Assembly: GCA_021732025.1 (NCBI GenBank)
Contig: JAKFVU010000083.1
Coordinates: 26,932 to 90,931 of the forward strand
Direction of reading: 5' to 3'
From: Candidatus Obscuribacterales bacterium
GTDB lineage: Bacteria > Cyanobacteriota > Vampirovibrionia > Obscuribacterales > Obscuribacteraceae
Length of the DNA stretch: 64,000 nucleotides
Made by a program: the position numbers and the translations under genes. Within the stretch, counting starts at the first letter, position 1, and each line of letters begins with the position of its first letter. The notes beneath the pieces are model-generated. The model had not been told where the DNA came from. It saw only the letters and a program-made list of their open reading frames with translations, and did not search any database. Of the stretch, positions 1 to 9,485 are shown in pieces.

Positions 1-229
1 AATCGTTGATTGATCCAAACTGCAAAACCCCGTTTAAGAGCGCAGCTTTATCCAAACTAGAGTCACCACTAACAGTACTACCCTTAGCAGCATGCCAATC
101 AGAGCTGGTCGCGAAACACTGTCTTGATATGTCACCCCACTCAGATTGTTGAGCGGGTGAAAATTTTTCCTTAGTTTCAGCCCAAGGCTGAGACTCGCAA
201 CGCGAGGCTTGCCCATTACTATTTGTCAT
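1..229 (-). CDS. Hypothetical protein, N-terminal part only (runs off window)
   Basis: An uninterrupted minus-strand frame starts at ATG 229 and is still open at base 1 (76 codons). The translation is polar and rich in Ser, Gln and Trp (begins MTNSNGQASR), which looks like soluble protein; the overlapping 60-codon minus frame at 34-216 looks like its shadow. No strong ribosome binding site is visible. There is no signal peptide and no recognisable family in the part seen. It is divergent from the thioredoxin-like gene at 407. Confidence 0.5.
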   Translation of the reverse strand, partial: MTNSNGQASRCESQPWAETKEKFSPAQQSEWGDISRQCFATSSDWHAAKGSTVSGDSSLDKAALLNGVLQFGSIND

Positions 230-406
230 ACTATTCTATGATTGCTTTGGTAAAATATGGGGACTCTGTGAGATCCAGGGCAGCACTGTGCAGCGCTGAC
301 AATTCCACTAAGTAGCGAGACTATAACAACCCAGGGGTGAAACTCTCGTGAAAGTTTTTGTAAAACGAATATTTATTTGGCAACTATCGTGAGAGGAATA
401 ATTCCA

Positions 407-1612
407 TTGAAATCACTAGCACAAAGGTCGGTTCTGCTGTCTGCGCTTCTTGCTCTTTCGGGTGCAAGCGCGGCTTTCGCCCGCGCAGAGATTTTTTCGG
501 AATACTCATTTACTCAGGCAAAAGAGAAAGCAGACCAGGAACATAAACTCCTATTGATAGATTTCACAGCTTCTTGGTGCCCACCCTGCAAGAAAATGGA
601 ATCGACAACCTGGGCTGATGATGCGGTGCAATCGTGGATTAAAGAAAACGCTATTGCTATTCAGGTTGATGTAGACGAAGACACTAAGACGACCTCAAAG
701 TTTAAAGTCCATGCCATGCCGACAATAGTTCTCTTCTCTGCCGAGACTAGCAATTCTGAATTTGGCAGACAGGTCGGCTTCATGAGTTCGGGGGAGCTGC
801 TGAGGTGGCTCAAAGGAGCTAAAAGCGGCAAGCCTGCTGAAGCTGATACAGAGCAGGGCGATGAGAGCGGCGGAACGAATAACGCGAAAGGCAGCGCAGA
901 TGACGGCGCCATCTGGGAACGAATCTCGGGTGCGCGGCAACTATCGATGAGTCAAAAACATGCAGAAGCACTAAATGATTACCTTTGGCTCTGGACTAAT
1001 CTTGAAAATAGTGATTCAACATTTGGTGAGATTAGATTGCGTATGCTGCCTGTAGAAATAAAGCAGCTCTGTGCCGCATATCCGGCTGCCAAAACTAAAT
1101 TTAGTGAACTGCGAGATGCTGCCGAAAAGGCTGGCAATAGAACCGATTGGATAATTCTAAACGGAATACTCGACGACAACCCGCGCACACTTACTTGGTT
1201 CGATGGTGCCAAAAGCGACCCTAAAAACATTGAAACCTTTAAAAAGAACAGTTCACTACTTGAGTCTGTTTTGTTCTCTAATTGCAGATGGGCTGACGCT
1301 ACAAAATACTTGTATCCTCAACCGCTAGCGAAAATTGCCGAGTATCACAAAACCGCTGAACAGATGAAGAAGCCGCGCCCAGACACTGAAGTTTCGAAAG
1401 ATTTCGATCCGTTTCCGAGCATGGTGCTGCTGGTCTATGGAGCCTACATTGGTGCCAACCAAGAGGCTGAAGCGCAGAAAATTGCTGATGAATGCTTGCG
1501 CTTAGACAATACGCCAGAAATGCATAGCGCTTTAGACAACATGGCGAAGAGCATGAGAGTTGCACGTGCGGCCCAGAGCAAAGGCTCAGCAAGCCCCAAG
1601 ACCGGACATTAG
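407..1612 (+). CDS. Secreted thioredoxin-like protein with helical C-terminal domain
   Basis: Predicted 401 residues. I chose the TTG at 407 because AGAGG lies about 10 bases upstream and the protein then begins with a clean signal peptide (MKSLAQRSVLLSALLALSG..AFARA). Residues about 35-135 form a thioredoxin fold with active site WCPPC (Cys58, Cys61) followed by KKM, and a cis-Pro loop (HAMPTIVLF). A Gly/Glu-rich linker leads to an all-helical region of unknown function. Likely a thiol-disulfide oxidoreductase outside the cytoplasm, DsbD-gamma/YyaL-like in its thioredoxin part. The substrate is unknown. Longer starts at 377 and 389 are possible but give a poorer signal sequence. Confidence 0.8.
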   Translation: MKSLAQRSVLLSALLALSGASAAFARAEIFSEYSFTQAKEKADQEHKLLLIDFTASWCPPCKKMESTTWADDAVQSWIKENAIAIQVDVDEDTKTTSKFKVHAMPTIVLFSAETSNSEFGRQVGFMSSGELLRWLKGAKSGKPAEADTEQGDESGGTNNAKGSADDGAIWERISGARQLSMSQKHAEALNDYLWLWTNLENSDSTFGEIRLRMLPVEIKQLCAAYPAAKTKFSELRDAAEKAGNRTDWIILNGILDDNPRTLTWFDGAKSDPKNIETFKKNSSLLESVLFSNCRWADATKYLYPQPLAKIAEYHKTAEQMKKPRPDTEVSKDFDPFPSMVLLVYGAYIGANQEAEAQKIADECLRLDNTPEMHSALDNMAKSMRVARAAQSKGSASPKTGH

Positions 1613-1776
1613 CGCCATAAAGTCTTCCGGCGACAAGAGCTCAGCAAGTTAAGAATTATAGCTTTTTCTTGCAGATCAATCTGCAAGTTGGAACTTACTG
1701 TTGGCTTCAGAAGTCAATTTACCAGCCTGACTCAGGATTATTGCACGATAGTCTAAGGCAAATTTGAGGTTACATC

Positions 1777-2025
1777 ATGAATATGCATCACAACCCACAA
1801 TTCCCGCTTAGCGACGCTGCCTACGATCTAATCGTGATTATGTACGAAAAATCTAAAGCAATTTCAGCATACGAGCAGTATCTTCACGACGTACAAGACG
1901 ACAACTATTTACGGCAAGCCCTTATTGAAATTCGCCTTGATGAGCAAAGGCATATCGAGACCCTGAAGAAACATTTGCCACGCCTTCTGGCGCCAGAACT
2001 CATGCAGGAGGGCAAGCCACACTAA
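1777..2025 (+). CDS. Small two-helix ferritin-like protein
   Basis: 82 residues, ATG preceded by GAGG (tgaggttacatc). Two long amphipathic helices are predictable. The second carries E56-Q-R-H59, an ExxH metal-ligand pair, and the first offers E24 and E33. E24 to E56 is 32 residues, close to the spacing of ferritin/bacterioferritin ligands. This suggests a half-ferritin that would need to dimerise to build a di-iron site, as in encapsulated-ferritin-type proteins. No encapsulin gene is near. The last bases overlap the stop of the convergent HEAT gene (CTAA at 2022-2025). Could instead be a generic DUF2383/rubrerythrin-like stress protein. Confidence 0.6.
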   Translation: MNMHHNPQFPLSDAAYDLIVIMYEKSKAISAYEQYLHDVQDDNYLRQALIEIRLDEQRHIETLKKHLPRLLAPELMQEGKPH

Positions 2026-3503
2026 GCATCAAGCTTTAGACTTTCAGCTGCTAATCTGGCAAGGTGCATTTGCACCTCAAAGTCATCAATCGCCATTAAG
2101 GGAGCCAGATCCGGGGTTGGCAGCGTGTACGATATGCATCTATTAAGTAATGCAGCATGCACTTCCCAAGTCAAAAGGGGCTCTGCGTATAAGAGTGGCA
2201 AGGCTTCAGTAAGTAGCGCCGAATTTCTAGTAGCTAATGTCCAAACCAAAGACTGCCGGATAATCTCTCGACCGTCATTTAGCAAAGTGTGAAGAAGCCA
2301 CTGATCAAGTTCTGGACCTTCTGCATGAATGATGTACGACTCTAATGTTTCAGATGCAAATGAGTCGGTGCTGTCAGCATGATGAAAGATCTTGTAGAGC
2401 GCAGCTTTGATCGCCTCGTTTGGGCTAAGGTCTTTTGCGACATAACAAGCATACCTCCGAACCGCATGCACAGGGTCGCAGACTAAACTAAGCAAAGCAT
2501 CAGCGGCATTCCATTCTACAAATGCCCCAGCCGCTAAACGGCGCACCAAATAGTCTGGGCTTGCTAGGAAAAACTTGATCAATTCTGCCCGCTCCGATTC
2601 CGAATACTGGTTCCAATCATAGCGACCATGTTCCCAAGACTTACGAGGGTTGTCTGGATTGCTATAGTCTTCAATAATCGCTGTAATTGAAGGCTTAAGC
2701 GCTTCTTCGAATGTCGGTGTCGAGTGCAAAACTATGGTGCTGTTGTCAGCACAGACTAGAGATGCGTTTAATCCACCATCGGTCTTGGAGTTATCATCGT
2801 CCGGATTTTCTTGAGCCTGGTGGCAATAACTCATAATGCTCCAGAGAGGCTCTAGCCAAGAGAGATATCGATTGAAAGCCTCCGATTCATCCATATAGAA
2901 ACAGAAATCATCCAAGTATTTTTCCAATACCCATTTAAATGTGCGGTTGTAGCAATCAAGCAACTCTGGCCTTCCACCACACCGAAGCTCGTGCAACCTC
3001 AAAAGAACATTCTTGCTTGTATACCAACAAAGAGCGTCCAAAGCAGCAATTGCTACGTCGTAACAAAGGTCCATAGCAGCAGCCAACAAAGCCGATTCTG
3101 CGCATACCGGCTGGTCCCAATATAGAGACTTAGCTGCCTTCTTCCTTACTGATGAATCCGCGTGGGACAGCGCCGCAATTTTGAGAGATTGAAAGCGTGC
3201 CTCAGGAAAGCCAAAAGAAAGAGCCTCAATTGCATCGCCGTGAAACTTGCTAGTGGGATCGCCGGCCAATTTCTCGATAAGGCTCGCTTCGTCGGGCTCA
3301 GATCTTTCAGCGACGCGAATAGCATGTCGCATCAAACTAGGATCGTCAGACAACCACCATTCACGCCTTTGAGCAGCTGTTTCAGTACTCGATAGATGAC
3401 AGAGCACTTGGCTGGCATGGTCTCGAACCGCTTCAGAAAGGCTGCTATCCTCTAGAATTTGAGTGAGCGGTGCTTCCATACGGAAATCATCATAAGTATC
3501 CAC
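2022..3503 (-). CDS. HEAT-repeat protein
   Basis: 493 residues from GTG 3503. The sequence is a run of paired helices typical of HEAT-like repeats (for example SLSEAVRDHASQVLCHL, SSVRKKAAKSLYW, LVRRLAAGAFVEW, AVRRYACYVAKDL), giving a solenoid for protein binding. No signal peptide, so probably cytoplasmic. The start is doubtful: the frame remains open and protein-like for 42 codons upstream to 3629 (reads ..RTWSLRIVDRLKEG..KAILNF), with no ATG/GTG/TTG but an ATT at 3629 preceded by AGGAA. The true N-terminus is probably upstream of 3503. Lies downstream of another minus-strand gene, 190 bp away. Confidence 0.75.
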   Translation of the reverse strand: MDTYDDFRMEAPLTQILEDSSLSEAVRDHASQVLCHLSSTETAAQRREWWLSDDPSLMRHAIRVAERSEPDEASLIEKLAGDPTSKFHGDAIEALSFGFPEARFQSLKIAALSHADSSVRKKAAKSLYWDQPVCAESALLAAAMDLCYDVAIAALDALCWYTSKNVLLRLHELRCGGRPELLDCYNRTFKWVLEKYLDDFCFYMDESEAFNRYLSWLEPLWSIMSYCHQAQENPDDDNSKTDGGLNASLVCADNSTIVLHSTPTFEEALKPSITAIIEDYSNPDNPRKSWEHGRYDWNQYSESERAELIKFFLASPDYLVRRLAAGAFVEWNAADALLSLVCDPVHAVRRYACYVAKDLSPNEAIKAALYKIFHHADSTDSFASETLESYIIHAEGPELDQWLLHTLLNDGREIIRQSLVWTLATRNSALLTEALPLLYAEPLLTWEVHAALLNRCISYTLPTPDLAPLMAIDDFEVQMHLARLAAESLKLDA

Positions 3504-3692
3504 GAAGTTGAGAATGGCCTTTAGCTCTTTCTTGTCAATTCCCTCTTTCAGCCTATCAACAATGCGAAGACTCCAAGTCCTATCACGGTCCTGGTATAGC
3601 CCTTTATCATCAACAGAAGTCTTTAGAATTGTCGATTCCTACAATCTTTAGAGGTCTCAATTAAAACGGAGAAACACTTAATTTCAAAATTT

Positions 3693-4664
3693 CTATTTCT
3701 CACCGACTAAAAGCAGGTCGGCTACAATTTCGGCAATTCGCGCAGCTGCAAGCGGCTCTGATAATTCGCTGATCCGAGAGATATTATCTAGCCACGCATA
3801 CAAGCTATCTAGTGTCACTACCCGCCGCACAGTCGTTAAGAACTCATGAATGTTTGCCTTCGGCAGCGGTGGCGTCATTTTTTCCAGCAACCAGGACTCT
3901 TGCCACTTTATCTCGATCGGTGCTTGCTTGATAGCTCTTATATGAGGTGTGTTGGAAGACAGTATTTCGAGTGAGCCGGCAAGCCAGGCTAGTACGTGCG
4001 CCTGAAAATGGGCTGAATTGATTGCAAAAACTGACTCTGTCCATGCAGCGATTTCATCTTTTTCTAGATAGGTTAAACAGAAAAACAAAGAAGCACTAAT
4101 GGCTCCACTACACGAGGGCCAGAGAGAATCATACGTCTCCCAGTCTTGATATTTAGCACAGATGCTTTCGCCATTTTCATCCCAAAGCGATGGCATCATG
4201 ACAGCCTGGCCTAGGCTTTCCAGAACATCACGACGAAAACCCTCGTACTCTTCATTAAAGCCAAGACAATAAAAGCGAAAGAACGCAGTCAAAACTGGCT
4301 CAAGCAAGAAATGGAATGCATACATCTCATCAGCTCTAGCAACTAAGAATGGCAGCAGATGTCTGTACCAGGAGCGCCAACGCTCTACCTCTTCAGGTAC
4401 ATCGTGAAAAGACACAACGCCAGTTGTTGCTTCAAACAGGAAGTGCCGCAGTGCCGACGAAGGTATCGTTGAACCTGGCTGGTCAAGAAACTCAGTGTAC
4501 ATTCTTCGCTGCGGGCTCATCATCCACGCCTCCCCTGGGGGGACAGAAGGTCGAGGGGCAACATTGAGCAAGCGCGCAAGTGCTTCAGCGGAAGGTCCGG
4601 CACCGGGTTCCCAAACATATAACGATGGATTGTTCTGGGAGTTAAGGTGAGGCATAAGTTCCAT
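3693..4664 (-). CDS. Hypothetical cytoplasmic protein
   Basis: 323 residues from ATG 4664, preceded by AAGG. Rich in Trp and aromatic residues, mostly alpha-helical, no signal peptide or membrane segment. A stretch near residues 35-60 (PRPSVPPGEAWMMSP) is Pro-rich, the rest is helical. I do not recognise the family. It precedes the HEAT gene on the same strand and may share a transcript with it. Divergent from the giant TPR gene at 4889, with a 224-bp shared upstream region in which I see no clear operator. Confidence 0.65.
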   Translation of the reverse strand: MELMPHLNSQNNPSLYVWEPGAGPSAEALARLLNVAPRPSVPPGEAWMMSPQRRMYTEFLDQPGSTIPSSALRHFLFEATTGVVSFHDVPEEVERWRSWYRHLLPFLVARADEMYAFHFLLEPVLTAFFRFYCLGFNEEYEGFRRDVLESLGQAVMMPSLWDENGESICAKYQDWETYDSLWPSCSGAISASLFFCLTYLEKDEIAAWTESVFAINSAHFQAHVLAWLAGSLEILSSNTPHIRAIKQAPIEIKWQESWLLEKMTPPLPKANIHEFLTTVRRVVTLDSLYAWLDNISRISELSEPLAAARIAEIVADLLLVGEK

Positions 4665-4888
4665 ACTACCTTATAGGCCCCGCGACATTTAGTTAAAGCA
4701 AGAGACCTCTGTATGCAGGCCAGCAAACAACCACACAATACACATCTCAACTAACTTGCAAACAAGCCTGGTAGAATCGAAATTTAACGTGCCGAAGGAT
4801 GAGAAAGAAACCCTATATTATAAATCCATTGAAATATACAAAACCGCCAGGAGAGCAAAAAAGGGTAGATAACTACAAGAGGAAATAA

Positions 4889-7800
4889 GTGCCACCAAAG
4901 ACATTGGCTCGATTCTCACTCCTTCCTCTCCTGTCATTGTTAGCCTGCCGTGCTGCAGCGGGAACAGAGCAACAATTTGTGAACTCCACTTACAGGACAG
5001 ACCAAGCAATGGCAAGTAGCAATAATAATGACCCAGAGCAAGGGGACATAGAATTTCGCATCGCCGAACGACCTAACTTCGGGTTCTATTTTGACGAACG
5101 AAATCACCTACCGCCTGACATTGACTCGTTAGGTCGAATTACCACAATCGACCATCGCCAAACTAAGGGGATGCTCTTAGCCGAAGTGCAGAAGCTTGCA
5201 CGAGGGCCAGCAGGCAGCAAGGTAAAGTTTGGATTGGTAAGTATCCACGGGCACCAAGCAACTATAATTCTCGAACGAAAAATTCAGATAGCCTCCTCAC
5301 ACCAGTGGAGTACAAAAAGCAAAGTTGCAATAAAATCGGCTCTCGACGCTCTGGACCTTTACGATAGCGACGAGTTACCCAATGACTATTTACGGGCAGC
5401 TTATGCGGCCGAGACGGCTGGGCTAGAACCACTTAGTACAGGAGCTTTTAATGCATCAGTTAGCCTTTGCTCTCAGTGGTTCGATGAAAATTCCACCACC
5501 GCAATAGTCACGCTCATGAGCGCGGCACAGCATTACGATCTAGTTGGTCGTTTTGGCCAAGCCGAAGAAGCAATAAGCAAAGCAGTAAGCGCCGTTAGTC
5601 GACTCGGTAGTAGCGGCCATTTCTATCAACGCACACTTTTTCGCTTCGCTAAGTTTCTGCAAGATACTGAGCGCTATAGCGACGCTGAAAAGGTGTTGAA
5701 GAAACTTACTGAAGTGGCAGAAAAGTCCAGCTCTACGCCACAATTGGCTTACAGATCCTATGCAAACTTGCTAGTTCAACAAAACCGCATAGACGAAGCA
5801 GAATTGCTTCAAGAAAAAATCCTAGAGATACAGAAAGAGCGACTTACCGATACAGACCTTGAACTAGTGGCTGACTTCTACGCATTCAACGGCAAGCAAG
5901 ACAAAGCACTGGAAATTCATACCGAACTTATTAACGGCAAAGGAAAGAACGACATTGAGAATCTCAGCCCAAACGCTCGCGTAATTTTCATCAGAAATTC
6001 GTATAAACTTGCCAATCTTCAGGAAAAGGCAAAGGACTATGATAAAGCAATCAAGACGCTTCAAAAGGTGCTGAATTACTATAACGAAAAGCTCAGCACT
6101 GATCAACAGAATGATTTAGAACGATTACCAGGCGATAGCAAGACAGCAAGCGATATAGAACGCAAGCTTGGCGAAATTATATTCAAAACAGGCGACGCCA
6201 ATACTGCTGCTTCTTACCAAGAAGCGGCAATTAAAAAACTTGAAAGAGCACTAGGGGGAAATTCGGGATACCTCCACCATCCACTTATCGAACTTGCCAA
6301 TTCCTATCAAGCCAGCGGCAAGTCTAAAGAATCAGAGCAGGCTAAAGCAAGAGCGCAAGGTCTTGACCCACTGCCAAAAATCGAAAACGTGGAGGCTATT
6401 GAAATACGAAATCGCAAAGCAATAATTACCGCATATAAGTCTATTCATGCTAAAGACTTCGATACCGCAAGCAGTGCCTCTTCAACAATCATTAACGCCT
6501 ACGCGGAAGCTTGTGCCAATACTACAACTGAAAGACAACGCTGTCAGTTCATTCACTGCCTAACTTATTTTGCCAGCCTCTATATTGATCAGGGTAATTT
6601 TGAACAAGCGAAAAAGCTCATCGAAGAAATCACCGGCCAAGCGAAAAAAAACGGCGAAGCCGTGCCATCAATGCTTTCGCTGATGACCGATAAGGCAATT
6701 TTTGCCAAGCAACTAAAGTTTGACGAGGAAGACTGCTGGCACGAGCTAGAGAGTAGTTTAGCAATTGCATCTCAGGACAGCATGCGAACAAATAAGCTAC
6801 AAAATTTGAGCCCAAATCCAGCAGAGCAAAATGACCAATCCATAGGCGAAGCACTGAGGCGCTGGGCAATGGCCTATTCATTCAGCAGCGACTATAAACG
6901 AGCCAAAATAATTCTTCAAAGAGCTGTTCGCAAGTTAGCTGTAGCGCCAGACTACTCTAGCGTGGAGAGTAGTAGTAGTAGTAGTAGTGCATACACTCCT
7001 CCTGTGCTGCTAGCAGACCTTGCAATCGCGGACGCCAACCTTGGTGATTCAGCCAAGGCGAAAAGTTCTCTAAAGAAGTTAATGTCTAGCAATCAAAATT
7101 TGGGAGTCGCAACAGCCTTAAAGATTGCGCTACTAGCCACGACATATTCTAAGCTAGGACAAACTAATGAGTCTGAAAACTTATTGAATGAAGCGATCCG
7201 AAGTGGTGTCTATTTGAATCGTTCAGATTCACGCACCAATGTTTGTGTACCAGGCCTCTTTCAGTGGAAACTAGCAGAGCTGCAATTGGCGGATAGATCA
7301 TTGGTGCAGGCGAATATCAACGCAGCCCTTGCACAATATCGAAGTGCACCACCTCTGAAACTACTAGTAATGTCAGCAGACACAAACTTTGCTCGAGGTC
7401 AATTCAAGGCAGCAGCACACCAATATGTATTGGCGCAAAAATATTACAATCAAATGCATATTCAATTCGACCCAGGTATGACAGACCAAAAGGTGCAGCT
7501 TTTAGTCAAAGCACTAGAAGCAGCTGATAAATCAAAAGAATTGCCAGATAATGAGCTGCTCGAAATATTGACTAACTTAGGTGACAGTCTAGTAATTGAC
7601 AAAAGACATGAAGCAGTAAAAATCTACGAAAGAGCAATTGCACTTCTGCCGCCTGATAGTAAAGAGAAAGCATCATTAGCAATGAAACTGGCACAACTCT
7701 CGCACGGGTCTCAAGGTAAGTCAGACGATTTCCACTCAAAGATGAAGGTCGCTGCAGAAATTGCAGAACAGTCAGGCAACGACTTTGCTTATCAAATGTG

Positions 7801-9475
7801 GCTCGCACAAGCTATCACCGAACTGCGAGCAAAGCAAACAGATAACGGCTTAGTCAGTATTGGGCAGGCACTACGTTTATATAAGAATCTCACCAAGAAA
7901 AAAAATATTTTCCATCCCTTATTTGCTTATCAAGAAAACACTATTCTGTTTGAGCTTGTAAGGCTCAGGCTCACTAGTGAAGCTGAGCATCTAGTTAAAG
8001 AAGCAATCGAAGCAGCATCGAAACTCTATGGCGCCAATAGCGATGAAGCAGCAATTAGTTTAATAGAATTAGCAAATCTATACGCTGCTGAAGGCCAATG
8101 TGAAAAGGCGATTACTGTTGCCAATGATGTTGTAAATATTTATTCGCTAAATGGCGCTCAACTACCACTGGACTCACGCTCGTCTCGTCATGAGGCTATA
8201 TATAGACTGTACGAAGCGGCTAAACGAATTGCAGGAAAACACGAGGAGCAAAAGGCAATAGACTTGCTAACGAAGCTACTTGCAGTTCAGATTGAGAAAC
8301 TTCCAGAAAATAACGCTCAAATAGCCTACACCAATTTTGAATTAGGGGCCTTGTACAAGACGTTTGGTGAATTGAACAAAGCCGAACCCTTTTACAAAAA
8401 AACCTTTGAAATATTTCAAGAGCTGTTCGGACAAGGCCGAATGTCTAGCTACTATCGTGGTGAATACACAGAAATACTTCGCCGAAATGGGAAAAATAAT
8501 GAAGCAGAGAGCCTCACAACTTATGCTGCCGGTAGTACAAGCAAATTAGAAATCTCGGCAAAGATCAATCAACTACAATCAAATGCCCGCAGAAAAGAAA
8601 TGGAAGGACAAGCCGATCAGGCGCTCGCTCTACTTGAACAAGTCTACGAATTGGGGACGCTAGAATCGCCGTATGGAAGTTCGGCCTTGAGAGCTCTTGA
8701 AGAGCTAGCAAAGATGCACGCAAACCACAAACAGTATGATCAGGCGGTAAAAAGATACACGCAGATACTTGAAATACTTAAACTAGACGTGTCCACCACA
8801 CCGCGAATGCGAACCAGAACAATGCTAGAGCTGGCAAAGATCTACGCAATTACAGGCCGTATCAATCAAGCAAGTGAAACGCTCCGGGATGCAAGGCGTT
8901 TCGATCCAAACATTCGTTATGAGAGAAGTTCTCCAAGAGATTTACTTGTCTATGCAAAAATCGAAATAGACCTTGGACAGCCAACTGAAGCTGCAAAAGA
9001 CTTAGAAGCTGCGGAGTTAATAATAGCCAGATTGGCTGACGATAAACAAAGGCATCGCCACGAGTTACAGTCCATAGCAAATCTCTGGCGTAGGCTAGGA
9101 AACCCGGAGAGAAGTAATTTCGTGCCGTCGCAAGCAGACGAACTTAAGGAGAAGCTGGAGCCACATAGTCCATCTCATGGAGTTTACATGGGGGACGTTC
9201 AAAAACGAATTATTCGCGCATGGCTTCCCTCATCAGCCGCAGCGGGACTAACGATGATCGCACAATTTAAGGTAGGAAGAAACGGTGAAATGAGTGGTCT
9301 ATACCTGTCGCACTCAAGTGGCGTTGAAGAAGAAGACCAAAAAGCACTACAAGCAATAAAAAATGCGTCTCCATTTAGGCCACTACCAAGTGACTTCAAG
9401 GATCTTGAAACCTTTGAATTCACCTTTAGCAACCAAAGAGGACCCAGTACCGATGGCATGATTCGAAGGCTATAG
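4889..9475 (+). CDS. Giant TPR lipoprotein/secreted protein with C-terminal TonB-type domain
   Basis: 1528 residues. GTG start with GAGGAAA 6 bases upstream. N-terminus has a short hydrophobic stretch ending LSLLAC (Cys20), a plausible lipobox, followed by AAAG, which could be a signal peptidase I site instead. Most of the length is tetratricopeptide repeats (many A..Y...G....A...L pairs, e.g. FGQAEEAISKAV, YSDAEKVLKKL, FNEQAKKLIEEI-type units). Residues about 1430-1520 match a TonB/TolA C-terminal domain: RIIRAWLP, an F-x-V-x-x-x-G strand, S-S-G, then a pre-terminal A-x-P-F-x-P-L-P. A run of seven AGT codons (6968-6988) encodes a Ser tract. Start of a probable three-gene run with the genes at 9486 and 10860. 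Confidence 0.85.
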   Translation: MPPKTLARFSLLPLLSLLACRAAAGTEQQFVNSTYRTDQAMASSNNNDPEQGDIEFRIAERPNFGFYFDERNHLPPDIDSLGRITTIDHRQTKGMLLAEVQKLARGPAGSKVKFGLVSIHGHQATIILERKIQIASSHQWSTKSKVAIKSALDALDLYDSDELPNDYLRAAYAAETAGLEPLSTGAFNASVSLCSQWFDENSTTAIVTLMSAAQHYDLVGRFGQAEEAISKAVSAVSRLGSSGHFYQRTLFRFAKFLQDTERYSDAEKVLKKLTEVAEKSSSTPQLAYRSYANLLVQQNRIDEAELLQEKILEIQKERLTDTDLELVADFYAFNGKQDKALEIHTELINGKGKNDIENLSPNARVIFIRNSYKLANLQEKAKDYDKAIKTLQKVLNYYNEKLSTDQQNDLERLPGDSKTASDIERKLGEIIFKTGDANTAASYQEAAIKKLERALGGNSGYLHHPLIELANSYQASGKSKESEQAKARAQGLDPLPKIENVEAIEIRNRKAIITAYKSIHAKDFDTASSASSTIINAYAEACANTTTERQRCQFIHCLTYFASLYIDQGNFEQAKKLIEEITGQAKKNGEAVPSMLSLMTDKAIFAKQLKFDEEDCWHELESSLAIASQDSMRTNKLQNLSPNPAEQNDQSIGEALRRWAMAYSFSSDYKRAKIILQRAVRKLAVAPDYSSVESSSSSSSAYTPPVLLADLAIADANLGDSAKAKSSLKKLMSSNQNLGVATALKIALLATTYSKLGQTNESENLLNEAIRSGVYLNRSDSRTNVCVPGLFQWKLAELQLADRSLVQANINAALAQYRSAPPLKLLVMSADTNFARGQFKAAAHQYVLAQKYYNQMHIQFDPGMTDQKVQLLVKALEAADKSKELPDNELLEILTNLGDSLVIDKRHEAVKIYERAIALLPPDSKEKASLAMKLAQLSHGSQGKSDDFHSKMKVAAEIAEQSGNDFAYQMWLAQAITELRAKQTDNGLVSIGQALRLYKNLTKKKNIFHPLFAYQENTILFELVRLRLTSEAEHLVKEAIEAASKLYGANSDEAAISLIELANLYAAEGQCEKAITVANDVVNIYSLNGAQLPLDSRSSRHEAIYRLYEAAKRIAGKHEEQKAIDLLTKLLAVQIEKLPENNAQIAYTNFELGALYKTFGELNKAEPFYKKTFEIFQELFGQGRMSSYYRGEYTEILRRNGKNNEAESLTTYAAGSTSKLEISAKINQLQSNARRKEMEGQADQALALLEQVYELGTLESPYGSSALRALEELAKMHANHKQYDQAVKRYTQILEILKLDVSTTPRMRTRTMLELAKIYAITGRINQASETLRDARRFDPNIRYERSSPRDLLVYAKIEIDLGQPTEAAKDLEAAELIIARLADDKQRHRHELQSIANLWRRLGNPERSNFVPSQADELKEKLEPHSPSHGVYMGDVQKRIIRAWLPSSAAAGLTMIAQFKVGRNGEMSGLYLSHSSGVEEEDQKALQAIKNASPFRPLPSDFKDLETFEFTFSNQRGPSTDGMIRRL

Positions 9476-9485
9476 GAAGAATAGA

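Noticed and set aside
34..216. 60-codon hydrophobic minus-strand frame at the left edge
   Set aside because: An alternative frame at 1-229 is longer and more protein-like, and runs off the window.
1668..1687. Inverted repeat CTTGCAGAT-CA-ATCTGCAAG as a terminator
   Set aside because: The T-rich stretch precedes the stem on the plus strand instead of following it, and the 2-base loop would have to open up.
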